A DNA stretch of 64,000 nucleotides, taken from positions 1-64,000 of the forward strand of contig NZ_JACKVK010000014.1 of the NCBI RefSeq assembly GCF_025823185.1. Direction: 5' to 3'. Below are positions 1 to 8,069 of the stretch, one piece after another. Within the stretch, counting starts at the first letter, position 1; the number at the start of each line of letters is the position of its first letter. The position numbers and the translations under genes were made by a program. Source of the DNA: Mycobacterium yunnanensis (GTDB taxonomy: Bacteria > Actinomycetota > Actinomycetes > Mycobacteriales > Mycobacteriaceae). The notes under the pieces were generated by a model that did not search any database, was not told the DNA's origin, and saw only the letters and a program-made list of their open reading frames with translations.

Positions 1-5
1 GACAC

Positions 6-66
6 GAAGGCCTCCTGGTTGATGAAGCGGTTCCTAGACAGCTCCACTTCACAACCGGAGGCCTTC
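6..66. repeat. Long imperfect inverted repeat (hairpin)
   Basis: The arms at 6-27 and 47-66 pair over about 20 bp (GAAGGCCTCC, GGTTG and TGAAG against CTTCA, CAACC and GGAGGCCTTC). One unpaired base sits at T16 and another at A22, and the loop is about 19 nt. It lies 55 bp beyond the stop of the leftward DUF5313 gene, so it could act as a terminator. The long loop, the bulges and the absence of a T-tract also leave open an end of a mobile element. The left context is outside the window. Confidence 0.5.
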
Positions 67-120
67 TCTGTCACACAGGCTCACCGATACGAATCGGGAC
101 AACCTCCCTGGACATCACAC

Positions 121-537
121 CTAGAAGGGGCTGCTGTTGGACTGCCACTTCGCCGACTCCGGCCGCGGGCCGAAACGGGCGGCGTAGTCGTCGTGGAGGC
201 GGGCATCCTTGCGGCGCCTGATGGCGTCGACCAAGGTGGGGTCCAGATCGTGCTGGACCAGACGGTGGCGACGCCACACCTTGTTCAGCGCCAGCGACAT
301 CAGGACGGCCCAGATGTAGATGGGCGCCGTCATCTCCAGGTGGACGTAGAGAGACGCGGGCAGCAACCACAGCGGAGCGAGCACCAGCAGCGGCGGGATG
401 GCCATGCGAATCATGTGCCTGCGGACCGCACCTTCGCCCGCGAGGTCCTCGGCGACCCAGTTGCGCATCGACGCCGGCAGGCGCCGCCCGTAGGAATAGG
501 CGACGTACTGCCATGGCGTGGGTCGTTCGGCGGTCAT
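121..537 (-). CDS. DUF5313-like membrane protein
   Basis: A 138-residue protein of a type common in mycobacteria (DUF5313-like); its function is unknown. A hydrophobic pair of segments in the middle (around IPPLLVLAPLWLLPASLYV and the following IYIWAVLMSLAL) suggests two membrane passes, followed by a basic cytoplasmic tail. The start at 537 is chosen because its ATG overlaps the stop of the upstream MarR gene as ATGA, which implies translational coupling. An ATG 12 bases further upstream is possible. The coupling suggests it is made together with the MarR regulator. Confidence 0.75.
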   Translation of the reverse strand: MTAERPTPWQYVAYSYGRRLPASMRNWVAEDLAGEGAVRRHMIRMAIPPLLVLAPLWLLPASLYVHLEMTAPIYIWAVLMSLALNKVWRRHRLVQHDLDPTLVDAIRRRKDARLHDDYAARFGPRPESAKWQSNSSPF

Positions 538-1049
538 GGTGACTCCCATCGTTGGGTTCGAGCGTCGAGCGCGCCGGCCGCCAATGCGGCGGCGTTGATT
601 CGCGTCAGGACGCGGTGGAGTTCTTCGAGTTCGGGGAGGTCGACCCCGAGACGGTCGACGACGGCAGGCGGGATCTCCAGGGCCTTCGCCCTCAGGGCGG
701 TGCCTGCCGGTGTCAGTTCGACGTCGGTGGCCCGCTCATCGGTGGCGCTCTTCGTGCGGCTCAGCAGGCCGAGCGCCTCGAGGCGCTTGAGCATGGGCGA
801 CAAGGTGGCCGAATCCAGTTGCAGCGCCGTGGCTATTTGCTTGACCGACAGCGCGGAGGCGTCGTGCGTCGCCGACTTCTGGTGGTCCCAGAGCGCCAGC
901 ATGACGAGGTACTGGGGGTGGGTCAGGCCAAGCGGTTCCAGGAGCGGCCGGTAGACCGCGAGCACGGCCCGATTGGTGACGGCCAACGCAAAGCACACCT
1001 GGCGTTCGAGCGCCAAGGGGTCGGTGTCGGCGACGGCCGAAGGGGTCAT
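534..1049 (-). CDS. MarR-family transcriptional regulator
   Basis: A 171-residue winged-helix protein. The central part (LGLTHPQYLVMLALWD, then SVKQIATALQLDSATLSPML and RLEALGLLSRTKSATDER) is the MarR DNA-binding domain with the typical DER wing. It resembles the OhrR branch, and a cysteine near the N terminus (QVCFAL) could be redox-active, which is an inference. The gene is followed by the coupled DUF5313 gene. A perfect 6-bp inverted repeat lies just upstream at 1067-1086 and is a likely autoregulatory operator. Confidence 0.85.
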   Translation of the reverse strand: MTPSAVADTDPLALERQVCFALAVTNRAVLAVYRPLLEPLGLTHPQYLVMLALWDHQKSATHDASALSVKQIATALQLDSATLSPMLKRLEALGLLSRTKSATDERATDVELTPAGTALRAKALEIPPAVVDRLGVDLPELEELHRVLTRINAAALAAGALDARTQRWESP

Positions 1050-1066
1050 GCTTGAATCGTACGCTA

Positions 1067-1086
1067 ATAGTTAGGGCACGAACTAT
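1067..1086. promoter_or_regulatory. Candidate MarR operator
   Basis: ATAGTT at 1067-1072 and AACTAT at 1081-1086 form a perfect inverted repeat with an 8-base spacer. It ends 18 bp upstream of the MarR start codon and 7 bp before the 3' end of the sigma-factor gene. Size and position fit a MarR dimer site. This is inferred from symmetry and location only. Confidence 0.4.
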
Positions 1087-1092
1087 GTGACG

Positions 1093-1695
1093 TCAGGCAC
1101 TGCGCCCGGCGGGTTCGGCGAGGGCCGATCCGGTCCGGTCGAGGTGCGCCAAGGCCACGCGAAGACGCTGCCTGCCGCGCGACACCCGCGACATCACGGT
1201 GCCAATCGGGACGTCGAGCAGCGCGGCAGTCTCCGCGTAGGTGTACCCCGCCACCCCGGCGTAGTACATCACCATCCGCGTACCTTCCGGCAGGTTCGCC
1301 AGAGCCGCACGGACGTCGTTGTCCGACAACGACTCCAGCACCTCGTCCTCGGGCGACGGCCGTCCCGACGACAGCCGGGCCACTTCTCCGGCCAGTTCGC
1401 GGTCGCCGACGCGTTCCACGGCGACCTCGGCCGGGCGACGCTGCCGGTGGCGATGCGTGCTGATCCAGCGGTGGTACTGAATCCGGAACAGCCACGCCTT
1501 GAGGTTCGATCCCCGCTCGAACGAGCGAAACCCACGGTAGGCGTGCAGGAGTGTGTCCTGCAGTAGATCCTCGGCGTCGGCGTCGTTGACGGCCAAGCGC
1601 CGCGCGCGTCGACTCAGGGCGTCGAGGAGCGGGTCCACGTCGCGGGCGAAGCGCGCGGCCATGTCGACGTCGGATTCGACGGTTGCGGTGGTCAT
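1093..1695 (-). CDS. ECF RNA polymerase sigma factor
   Basis: A 200-residue group-4 sigma factor. Region 2 is visible as DAEDLLQDTLLHAYRGFRSF followed by NLKAWLFRI. Region 4 is visible as LPEGTRMVMYYAGVAGYTY and the helix-turn-helix around VPIGTVMSRVSRGRQRLR. The sequence is of the RpoE/SigH type. No anti-sigma gene is adjacent, so its control is unclear. An AGGAGG stretch lies about 12 bases before the ATG. The next gene on the same strand is the MarR regulator, 43 bp downstream. Confidence 0.85.
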   Translation of the reverse strand: MTTATVESDVDMAARFARDVDPLLDALSRRARRLAVNDADAEDLLQDTLLHAYRGFRSFERGSNLKAWLFRIQYHRWISTHRHRQRRPAEVAVERVGDRELAGEVARLSSGRPSPEDEVLESLSDNDVRAALANLPEGTRMVMYYAGVAGYTYAETAALLDVPIGTVMSRVSRGRQRLRVALAHLDRTGSALAEPAGRSA

Positions 1696-1817
1696 CGACG
1701 GGTGTCCCCTCCTGGGGTCTCGCTGAACGTGTCGTCTCAGAATCGAGGCTGAACACGGGATGCGAGCCCTTGGTGCTCCGTAGTCGACGGTGGACTACGG
1801 GCGAGGACGCCCGGGGA

Positions 1818-4598
1818 CTAGCTGGCCCACGAGATGGTGCGCAGTTGCCGCCGTGAGGTGATGTCGAGCTTGACGAAGACCTTGCGCAGGTGCCACTCCA
1901 CGGTGTGGGTGCTGATGAACAACTGCGCGCCGATCTCCTGGTTGGTCATCCCGTCGCCGGCCAGCCGCGCAATCTGCGTCTCCTGCGCCGTCAGCTCGCC
2001 GGTGGCGCCCCGATCGGCGCCGGGGGTGCGTTTGCGCACCTTCTCCCCCGTGGCGACCAGCTCGCGACGGGCACGTTCGGCGAAGGCCGCCGCGCCCATC
2101 CGGGTGAACTCCTCGTGCGCGGCGTTGAGCTGCTTGCGGGCGTCGACGCGGCGATTCACCCGCCGCAGCCACTCGCCATAGGACAGCCGCGCCCGCGCCC
2201 CGTGCAGAGCGGCGCCAGCCCGGTCCAGCCGCTCGACGGCCTCGTCGAACATGGGCTCGGCCGCGTCGCTCGGCTCCAGGAGGGCTCGGGCGGCGGCGGT
2301 CACCCCAAGACCCCAGTCCGTCCCACTCCCGGCGGCCCTGCGCTCCAGCAGGACCAGGGCCGACGCACCCGTCGCCGGATCGCCCAGATGTGCTGCCGCT
2401 TCGACCAATTCGAAGAGACACCAGGCGAAGACGCCCAAGTCCTCGTAATCGCAGCACTCGCGGGCGGCGGTCAACGCCTCCTCATAACGGCCGAGGCCGT
2501 TGAAGAGAACCGCCGATGCAAACCTGGCGACTCCGATCAGCCGGCCCTCTCCCCGCTCGACGCCCTCTGCCGCGGCGGCCGAGATGATCCGCAGGGCGGC
2601 ATCGGGGTCGCCCCGCCAGACCGCGAGGTTCAGCGAGTGGTACCTCACCGGCGTGTGACCCGTCGCCGCCGTGATCGCGTTGGCCTCCTCGATGAGGGTG
2701 TGGGCCATGCCGAATTCACCGGAGAACACGTGCACCCCTGCCCGGTAGACCAGGGCAGGCGCCAGCACGGCCAGCGAGCCGGTGTCGCGGGCGCGCCGCA
2801 CGGTGTCGGTCGCAATCTGCTGCAGGACCGCGTCGTCCCACAACTCGTGGGCGGCCGACTCCTGGGCGATCGGGAACGGCGGTTGCACGGCCCGTCCATC
2901 ATCGTTCTCGCCGTGCACCTTCCACAGTTCCAGGGCCGACCGCATGTGGTCCGCGCCGGCACCGGGACCGTCGAGGATGCGGCTGGTCATTCCGCTGAGC
3001 AGGAGGTCGACGGGGCGTTGCAACCGTCCGGCGCGCTCGACGGCGGCACGTCCGGCACCGGCCACCGCCGCCAGCAGGCCGGGCTCGCCAAGGCGGCCCG
3101 CGTACATGGCTGCGGTCAGCGCCTCGAAGTAGGTGTCGCGCGCCGCGTCGTCGTCGATCCCGTCGAGACCCCTTGCGGCACGCAGTAAGTGGGAGGCGCA
3201 GGTCGCCGCGGTCGGCGCACCCGGTTCACCGGAGCGACTGCGAACGAATTCCATCTGCGCGCGCATCCGGGCGATCTGGGCTCGCTGCAGATCTGACAGC
3301 GGCCCCAGCTCGGCGATCGCGAGCAACTCGTAGGCAGCCTCGGGCGCCGCCGCCTCGCGCTTGGCCTGCGCGGCGGCGATGGCTCTGGCGCCCCTCAGCA
3401 CCGGATCAGACGTCAGCACCGCGGCGCGTTCGAGGAACGTGGCCGCCGCGGACATGCCGCCGCGACTCTGAGCCCGTCCCGCCGAGGTCTCCAGGTCGGC
3501 AGCCACGGCGTCGTCGGGACCAGACGCGGCGTTCGCCGCGTGCCACGCCCGTCTGTCGGGAGCGGCGTCCGGATCCGTCGCATCGGCCAGCGCCCGGTGG
3601 ACCTCCCGGCGCTCGGTGAGATCGGCCGCACGATAGGCAGCCGAGCGCATCAGCGGGTGATGGAACCGCATCCGCTTACCAAATTCGATGACACCCGCCG
3701 CCTCGGCCGGGGCGAGGGCGTCGACCGGAATGCCCAGTAGCGCCGCCGCGCGGAGGAACAGCGCCGCGTCACCCACCGGCTCGGCGGCCGCGACCAGCAG
3801 CAGCCGTCGCGTCGACTCGGGCAACGCCTCGATGCGACGCAGGAATCCGTCCTCGATCTGAGTCGCCGAGGTGCGTCGCACCGTCGACCCGAAGCCGCCG
3901 GCCAAGTCGGCGGCGGTCACGTTTCGGGGCACCTCGAGCAACGCGAGCGGAATGCCGCGCGTCTCGGCGACGATGCGATCGCGCACCCGCGCGTCGATCT
4001 TGCCGACGACCACCGAGTCGAGCAGCTCCCTGGCCTCGGCGTCGGACAGCCCACCGATCCGCAACTCGGGCTGCCCCTCCAAGACCGGCGCGACGCCGTC
4101 GCGTACCGCGAAGATCATCGCGATCGGTTCGGCCATCAACCGGCGGGCCACGAAGCCGAGGGTCTGCACCGACACCTGGTCGAGCCACTGGGCGTCGTCG
4201 ACGATGCACAGCAGTGGCCGGTCCGCCGCGGCGGCGGCCATCAGGCTCAGTACTGCCAACCCGACCAGGAACCGATCGGGCGCGGGGCCGACGCCTCGTC
4301 CGAACGCCACCGACAAGGCCTCGCGTTGCGGCTCCGGGACGTCCTCGACTCGGTCCATCAACGGGGCGCACAGCTGCTGCAGGCCGGCATAGGCCAGCTC
4401 CATGTCGGACTCGACACCGGAAACCTGTACCAGCGCAAAGTCGTTGGCCTCGTCGACGACGTAGTCGAGCAGCGCCGACTTGCCGACGCCTGCCTCGCCG
4501 CGCAGCACCAGCACCCGGCTCTCGTCGGTTCCGACGCGGGTCAACAGCTCCCGCAAGGCCGCGCACTCCCCGGCGCGCCCGTGAAGAACCTTGGCCAT
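1818..4598 (-). CDS. Large ATP-binding LuxR-family transcriptional regulator
   Basis: A 926-residue STAND/LAL-type regulator. A P-loop (GEAGVGKS) sits at residues 34-41, a Walker B (LLCIVDDAQWLD) about 100 residues later, then a long helical repeat region, and a C-terminal LuxR helix-turn-helix (ELTAQETQIARLAGDGMTNQ, then LFISTHTVEWHLRKVFVKL). The start at 4598 is chosen because homologous proteins begin just before the nucleotide-binding domain; the reading frame stays open about 79 codons further upstream. It is transcribed away from the phosphotransferase-like gene at 4717. The inducer is unknown. Confidence 0.85.
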   Translation of the reverse strand: MAKVLHGRAGECAALRELLTRVGTDESRVLVLRGEAGVGKSALLDYVVDEANDFALVQVSGVESDMELAYAGLQQLCAPLMDRVEDVPEPQREALSVAFGRGVGPAPDRFLVGLAVLSLMAAAAADRPLLCIVDDAQWLDQVSVQTLGFVARRLMAEPIAMIFAVRDGVAPVLEGQPELRIGGLSDAEARELLDSVVVGKIDARVRDRIVAETRGIPLALLEVPRNVTAADLAGGFGSTVRRTSATQIEDGFLRRIEALPESTRRLLLVAAAEPVGDAALFLRAAALLGIPVDALAPAEAAGVIEFGKRMRFHHPLMRSAAYRAADLTERREVHRALADATDPDAAPDRRAWHAANAASGPDDAVAADLETSAGRAQSRGGMSAAATFLERAAVLTSDPVLRGARAIAAAQAKREAAAPEAAYELLAIAELGPLSDLQRAQIARMRAQMEFVRSRSGEPGAPTAATCASHLLRAARGLDGIDDDAARDTYFEALTAAMYAGRLGEPGLLAAVAGAGRAAVERAGRLQRPVDLLLSGMTSRILDGPGAGADHMRSALELWKVHGENDDGRAVQPPFPIAQESAAHELWDDAVLQQIATDTVRRARDTGSLAVLAPALVYRAGVHVFSGEFGMAHTLIEEANAITAATGHTPVRYHSLNLAVWRGDPDAALRIISAAAAEGVERGEGRLIGVARFASAVLFNGLGRYEEALTAARECCDYEDLGVFAWCLFELVEAAAHLGDPATGASALVLLERRAAGSGTDWGLGVTAAARALLEPSDAAEPMFDEAVERLDRAGAALHGARARLSYGEWLRRVNRRVDARKQLNAAHEEFTRMGAAAFAERARRELVATGEKVRKRTPGADRGATGELTAQETQIARLAGDGMTNQEIGAQLFISTHTVEWHLRKVFVKLDITSRRQLRTISWAS

Positions 4599-4716
4599 CG
4601 TCACCGCGTCTTGTCGAAATGAACCTTCTTGCCCGCCGATCGTAGCGACGGGGCGTGGCGTGGCTAACCCCTGGCCGCCGTTTCGATGATCCAGTGATAC
4701 GTGCCACCATTCGACG

Positions 4717-5538
4717 GTGACCGACCTCCCGACCGGCGTGCGCCGCCAGCTCGACGAGTGGGACCTCACCCCGGACGGGCCGCCGATCCAGGGGTCGACC
4801 TCGGTGGTGACCGACGTGCGTACCCCCGACGGCATCCCGGCCGTGCTGAAGATCGCGGGCGCCGACGGGTCAGAGCAGGAGCACCTGGCGCTGAGGCGCT
4901 GGAACGGGGTGGGTGCGGTCCGCCTGCTACGCGCCGACCCGCACCGCCGGGCCCTGCTGCTGGAGAGGGCGGGCTCGCAGAATCTCGACCTGCTGTGGGA
5001 CGTCGAAGCCTGCGAGGTGGTGGCCGACTCCTACCGGCGCCTCCACGTGCCGCCACTACCCCAATTGCGTTCGCTGACAACCGAAGTCGAGCGTTGGGTC
5101 GAGGAGTTCGAACGGCTGCCGCGCAGCGCACCGGTCCCGCGCCGACTGGTCGAGCAGGCCGTCTCCGCGGGTCGCGACCTCTCCTCGCACCACGACCACA
5201 CCGTTCTTCTCCACGGCGACCTGCACTACCGGAAGATGCTCAGCGGCGAGCGAGAGCCCTGGTTGGTCATCGGCCCCAAGCCCGTCAACGGGGATCCACA
5301 CGCCGAGATCGCCCCGATGCTGTGGCATCGGTGGGACGAGCTCGAGGGCAACGTCCGCGCCGGGGTACGCACCCGCTTCTACGCACTCGTCGACGCGGCC
5401 GGCTTGGACGAGGCCCGCGCCCGTGCGTGGACGACGATTCGTGTGGTGCACCGCGCGGTGCGGACTCTCGCCGGCGCGGCCGCCAACTCCGAGGCACTGA
5501 CCAAGTACGTGGCGATCGCGAAGGCCGTCCAGGACTAG
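4717..5538 (+). CDS. Aminoglycoside/hydroxyurea phosphotransferase-like protein, altered active site
   Basis: A 273-residue protein of the APH(6)-like kinase family starting at GTG. The catalytic loop HGDLH is at residues 166-170 and a second conserved block (PKPVNGDPH) follows. In this family the loop normally has Asn three residues after HGDLH, and the second block normally begins with Asp (DPKP) to bind magnesium. Here the first is Lys173 (AAG) and the second Gly186 (GGC), each one base from the expected codon. The protein may therefore be inactive or non-canonical. Genuine resistance activity should not be assumed. Confidence 0.75.
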   Translation: MTDLPTGVRRQLDEWDLTPDGPPIQGSTSVVTDVRTPDGIPAVLKIAGADGSEQEHLALRRWNGVGAVRLLRADPHRRALLLERAGSQNLDLLWDVEACEVVADSYRRLHVPPLPQLRSLTTEVERWVEEFERLPRSAPVPRRLVEQAVSAGRDLSSHHDHTVLLHGDLHYRKMLSGEREPWLVIGPKPVNGDPHAEIAPMLWHRWDELEGNVRAGVRTRFYALVDAAGLDEARARAWTTIRVVHRAVRTLAGAAANSEALTKYVAIAKAVQD

Positions 5539-5541
5539 ACG

Positions 5542-5796
5542 TCAGAAGTTCTTCGACACGACCCCGTGTAGCTGCGGCCACGGTGGCCTGCGCACCATCG
5601 TGGCGCCGACGAGGATCGTCGCCACCAGTCCGACGAGGATGCCGGCGAGCGCGACCCGCGTGTCGTCGTTCGCCGCCGCCCACCGGGGCACGCCATCCTT
5701 GACGACGAAGACGCCAACGGGTTTCGCCACGGGGATCACCGTGGCGCCGTCCGGAGTCTGATACGGCTGGCCGAACAGTTCGTCGCCTACGTCCAT
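5542..5796 (-). CDS. Short GerW/YtfJ-like membrane protein
   Basis: An 84-residue protein. The N-terminal half (VGDELFGQPYQTPDGATVIP, then PVGVFVVKDGVPRW) resembles the GerW/YtfJ family, and the C-terminal half has one hydrophobic membrane segment (ALAGILVGLVATILVGATMV). Family members are usually longer, with a glycine-rich middle that seems to be missing here. The ATG at 5796 has a GCAGGA-like ribosome site just upstream; a GTG at 5829 is the alternative. Function unknown. Confidence 0.6.
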   Translation of the reverse strand: MDVGDELFGQPYQTPDGATVIPVAKPVGVFVVKDGVPRWAAANDDTRVALAGILVGLVATILVGATMVRRPPWPQLHGVVSKNF

Positions 5797-5860
5797 GGCG
5801 TCCTGCCTACCTGGCGTGACGGTTGTCACGCAAGGCCTTTCGCGTAGACCCGTAGCCGGA

Positions 5861-6082
5861 TCAGCCAGGAAGGCCCTGCTCTTCGGGCGGGAGAGCCGCT
5901 GGACCGGTGATCTGGGGCGCCACGGACAGCTGCGTCGGCGCGGTGGAGGTCTGGGTCATGGTCACGCCGGTCTCCATGTCACCTGCCATCGATCCGGTAC
6001 TGGCGGGGCCTTGCAGGACCGCGACCCCTATGGCAGCGGCGGTGACGGCGGCACTTCCTCCGATGACGGCGAACAGCTTCAT
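5861..6082 (-). CDS. Small exported or membrane-anchored protein
   Basis: A 73-residue protein beginning with a signal-anchor-like segment (MKLFAVIGGSAAVTAAAIGV) followed by a Thr/Ser/Pro/Met-rich low-complexity tail. The ATG at 6082 is preferred because AGGAG lies 9 bases upstream. An ATG at 6091 directly abuts that AGGAG and so is a poor start. No family recognised. The methionine-rich part could bind a metal, but that is speculation. Confidence 0.6.
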   Translation of the reverse strand: MKLFAVIGGSAAVTAAAIGVAVLQGPASTGSMAGDMETGVTMTQTSTAPTQLSVAPQITGPAALPPEEQGLPG

Positions 6083-6118
6083 CTGTGACATCTCCTAGAG
6101 TCGGCGAGCAACAGTTCG

Positions 6119-6131
6119 TTACCCTAGGTAA
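6119..6131. promoter_or_regulatory. Small palindrome upstream of exported protein
   Basis: TTACC and GGTAA flank a CTA spacer in perfect inverted symmetry, 36 bp upstream of the chosen start at 6082. It could be an operator for that gene. The evidence is symmetry and position only. Confidence 0.25.
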
Positions 6132-6192
6132 GCAGGTTCCACGGTCGCGACGATCTCAAACATCTGACCGGAGCGGAAGTGTCGGGCCGGCC

Positions 6193-6960
6193 TCAGTACA
6201 GGGTGTAGCCACCGTCGATGACGACGACCGAGCCCGTCATGAACGACGAGGCGTCCGACGCCATGTACACCACCGTCGGCGCGATCTCCTCCGGCAGCGC
6301 GTACCGCTTCATCGGGGCGTCCTCGATCCAGTGCTGCCGGAACTCGGGCTTGTCGACCGGTGCCATCTCGGTCTTGACGTATCCCGGGGCGATGGCGTTG
6401 ACCCTGATGCCATAGGGCGCCCACTCCGCGGCCAACGACTTGGTCAGTTGGTGCACCGCGGCCTTGGACGCGTTGTAGGACGGCTGCATTTGCGGCCGGT
6501 TCACGATCAGCGAGCTGATCGAGCCCACGTTGAGGATGTTGCCGCCGCCGTGATCCTTCATGTGGGCCGCCGCGCGCTGGCTCAGCCGCCACAACGACCT
6601 CGTGTTCACGTCGAAGACCAGGTCCCATTCCTCGTCGGTGATCTCCAAGGCCGGCTTGTGGATGGCCAGGCCTGCGTTGTTGAGCAACAGGTCCAGTCCG
6701 CCGAGCCGTTCGACGGCGCCCTGGATCGCCGCGTCCGGGCCGTCGTGCGCGGTGACGTCGACCTCGAAGGCCGACACCGTCAGGCCGTCGTCGGCCAAGG
6801 CTGCGACGGCCGCGGCGTTGCGGTCCCCGTCGCGCGAGACGAAGACGACGTCGGCGCCTGCCTCGGCCAGTCCGCGCACGAAGGCCAATCCGAGTCCCCG
6901 GTTGCCGCCAGTGACCAGCGCGCGCTTGCCGGTCAACGAGAACGCGTCGAGAACGGTCAT
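6193..6960 (-). CDS. Short-chain dehydrogenase/reductase (SDR)
   Basis: A 255-residue classical SDR. The NAD(P)-binding motif TGGNRGLG is at residues 17-24 and NNAG near 94-97. The catalytic Ser149, Tyr162 and Lys166 lie in the GSISS and YNASK motifs, and the C-terminal signature is TGSVVVIDGGYTLY. A GGAG site lies about 8 bases before the ATG. It is the last gene of the leftward ABC-importer operon, 26 bp after the permease. This suggests it oxidises the imported polyol or sugar. The exact substrate is not readable. Confidence 0.85.
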   Translation of the reverse strand: MTVLDAFSLTGKRALVTGGNRGLGLAFVRGLAEAGADVVFVSRDGDRNAAAVAALADDGLTVSAFEVDVTAHDGPDAAIQGAVERLGGLDLLLNNAGLAIHKPALEITDEEWDLVFDVNTRSLWRLSQRAAAHMKDHGGGNILNVGSISSLIVNRPQMQPSYNASKAAVHQLTKSLAAEWAPYGIRVNAIAPGYVKTEMAPVDKPEFRQHWIEDAPMKRYALPEEIAPTVVYMASDASSFMTGSVVVIDGGYTLY

Positions 6961-6986
6961 GTGTTCTTCTCCATCTGTCGGGCGGG

Positions 6987-8069
6987 TCAGTCGCCGCCGC
7001 GGAATCGTCGTGTCGTCAGACCGTTCAGCAATGCGGCCAGGATGAGCACGACGCCGAGGGCGAGCAACTGAAACTGCGTGCCGGTGTTGCCCTCGAAGTA
7101 CAGGATGATGCCCGCGTTGAGCCACACGACGAGCAGCGTCGCCAGCAACACTCCCGCCAGGCGCCCGACGCCACCGGTGATCGCCACGCCACCGAGGACG
7201 GCGATGGTGATCGCGGGCAACGCCAGACCGTTGCCCGCGGTACCCGAATCCGGTCGCGCCGAGGCGAATTCGGCGGTGATGTAGACCGCGACCAGGCCGG
7301 ACAGCACACCGGCGGTGACGTAGGCCCGCATCCGGGTGCCCGGCACGTCGACCCCGGCCCACCGGGCGGCGACGTCGTTGGTGCCGACGCCGTAGAGCCG
7401 GCGCCCGAACGTGCCGCGACCCAGCGCCAGCCACAGCACCACGAGCACCGGAACCAGGAACGTGAAGACCCCCAGCGGCACGTCGGGTACGTAGTCACCG
7501 ATGATGGGGACGCTCACCGACCCGGTGAGGGTGTACAGGTCCTGGATCTGCGGGCTGTTGATCGGCTTCTGGTCGTTGATCACCAGCGCTATCGACTTGT
7601 AGGCGTAGTACGTCGCCAGCGTCGCGATCAGCGCCGGAAACCCGATGCGCGCGACGAGAAACCCGTTGATCGCCCCCAGCAGCCCGCCGACCACCACCGC
7701 CAGCAGGACGGCGGCCAGCAGCGGCCAGCCCCACTTGCCGTAGGCGAAGCCGAAGATCATGCCCACCAACGACACCATCGCTCCGACCGACAGGTCGATG
7801 CCGCCGCGACCGGACACGATGACGACCAGTTCGGCGAAACCCAACAGCGCCAACGGAACTGCGTCGATCAGGGTTGCCGACATGTAGTCGAAGTCGTAGT
7901 CGCCAGAGAGGTACCCGTTGGCGCTGAGGTAGGACAACCACCCGACCACGACGACGATCAGGACGGCCAGCAACACGATGCGCTGCGTCAGCACCGCCTC
8001 TAGAAGTCGGTCCGTGCGGCGGCGGGAGGTGGGCTCCTCGGCGACGGGTGCGGGTGTCTCCACGCTCAT
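6987..8069 (-). CDS. Sugar ABC transporter permease (RbsC-like)
   Basis: A 360-residue multi-pass inner-membrane protein of the BPD_transp_2/RbsC family. It has about ten hydrophobic helices and the family motif GGIDLSVGAMVSLVGM, with the coupling region near GVGTNDVAARWAGVDV. The stop of the upstream permease overlaps its ATG by 4 bases (8066-8069), so the two permeases are translationally coupled and likely form a heterodimer in the importer. Confidence 0.9.
   Translation of the reverse strand: MSVETPAPVAEEPTSRRRTDRLLEAVLTQRIVLLAVLIVVVVGWLSYLSANGYLSGDYDFDYMSATLIDAVPLALLGFAELVVIVSGRGGIDLSVGAMVSLVGMIFGFAYGKWGWPLLAAVLLAVVVGGLLGAINGFLVARIGFPALIATLATYYAYKSIALVINDQKPINSPQIQDLYTLTGSVSVPIIGDYVPDVPLGVFTFLVPVLVVLWLALGRGTFGRRLYGVGTNDVAARWAGVDVPGTRMRAYVTAGVLSGLVAVYITAEFASARPDSGTAGNGLALPAITIAVLGGVAITGGVGRLAGVLLATLLVVWLNAGIILYFEGNTGTQFQLLALGVVLILAALLNGLTTRRFRGGD

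Noticed and set aside
6..66. An integron attC site
   Set aside because: The bulged hairpin looks similar at first, but the core GTTRRRY/RYYYAAC pair is missing and there is no integron context.
1890..3188. A 432-codon rightward frame antisense to the LuxR regulator
   Set aside because: The leftward frame has a P-loop and LuxR HTH; the antisense product is low complexity and without motifs.
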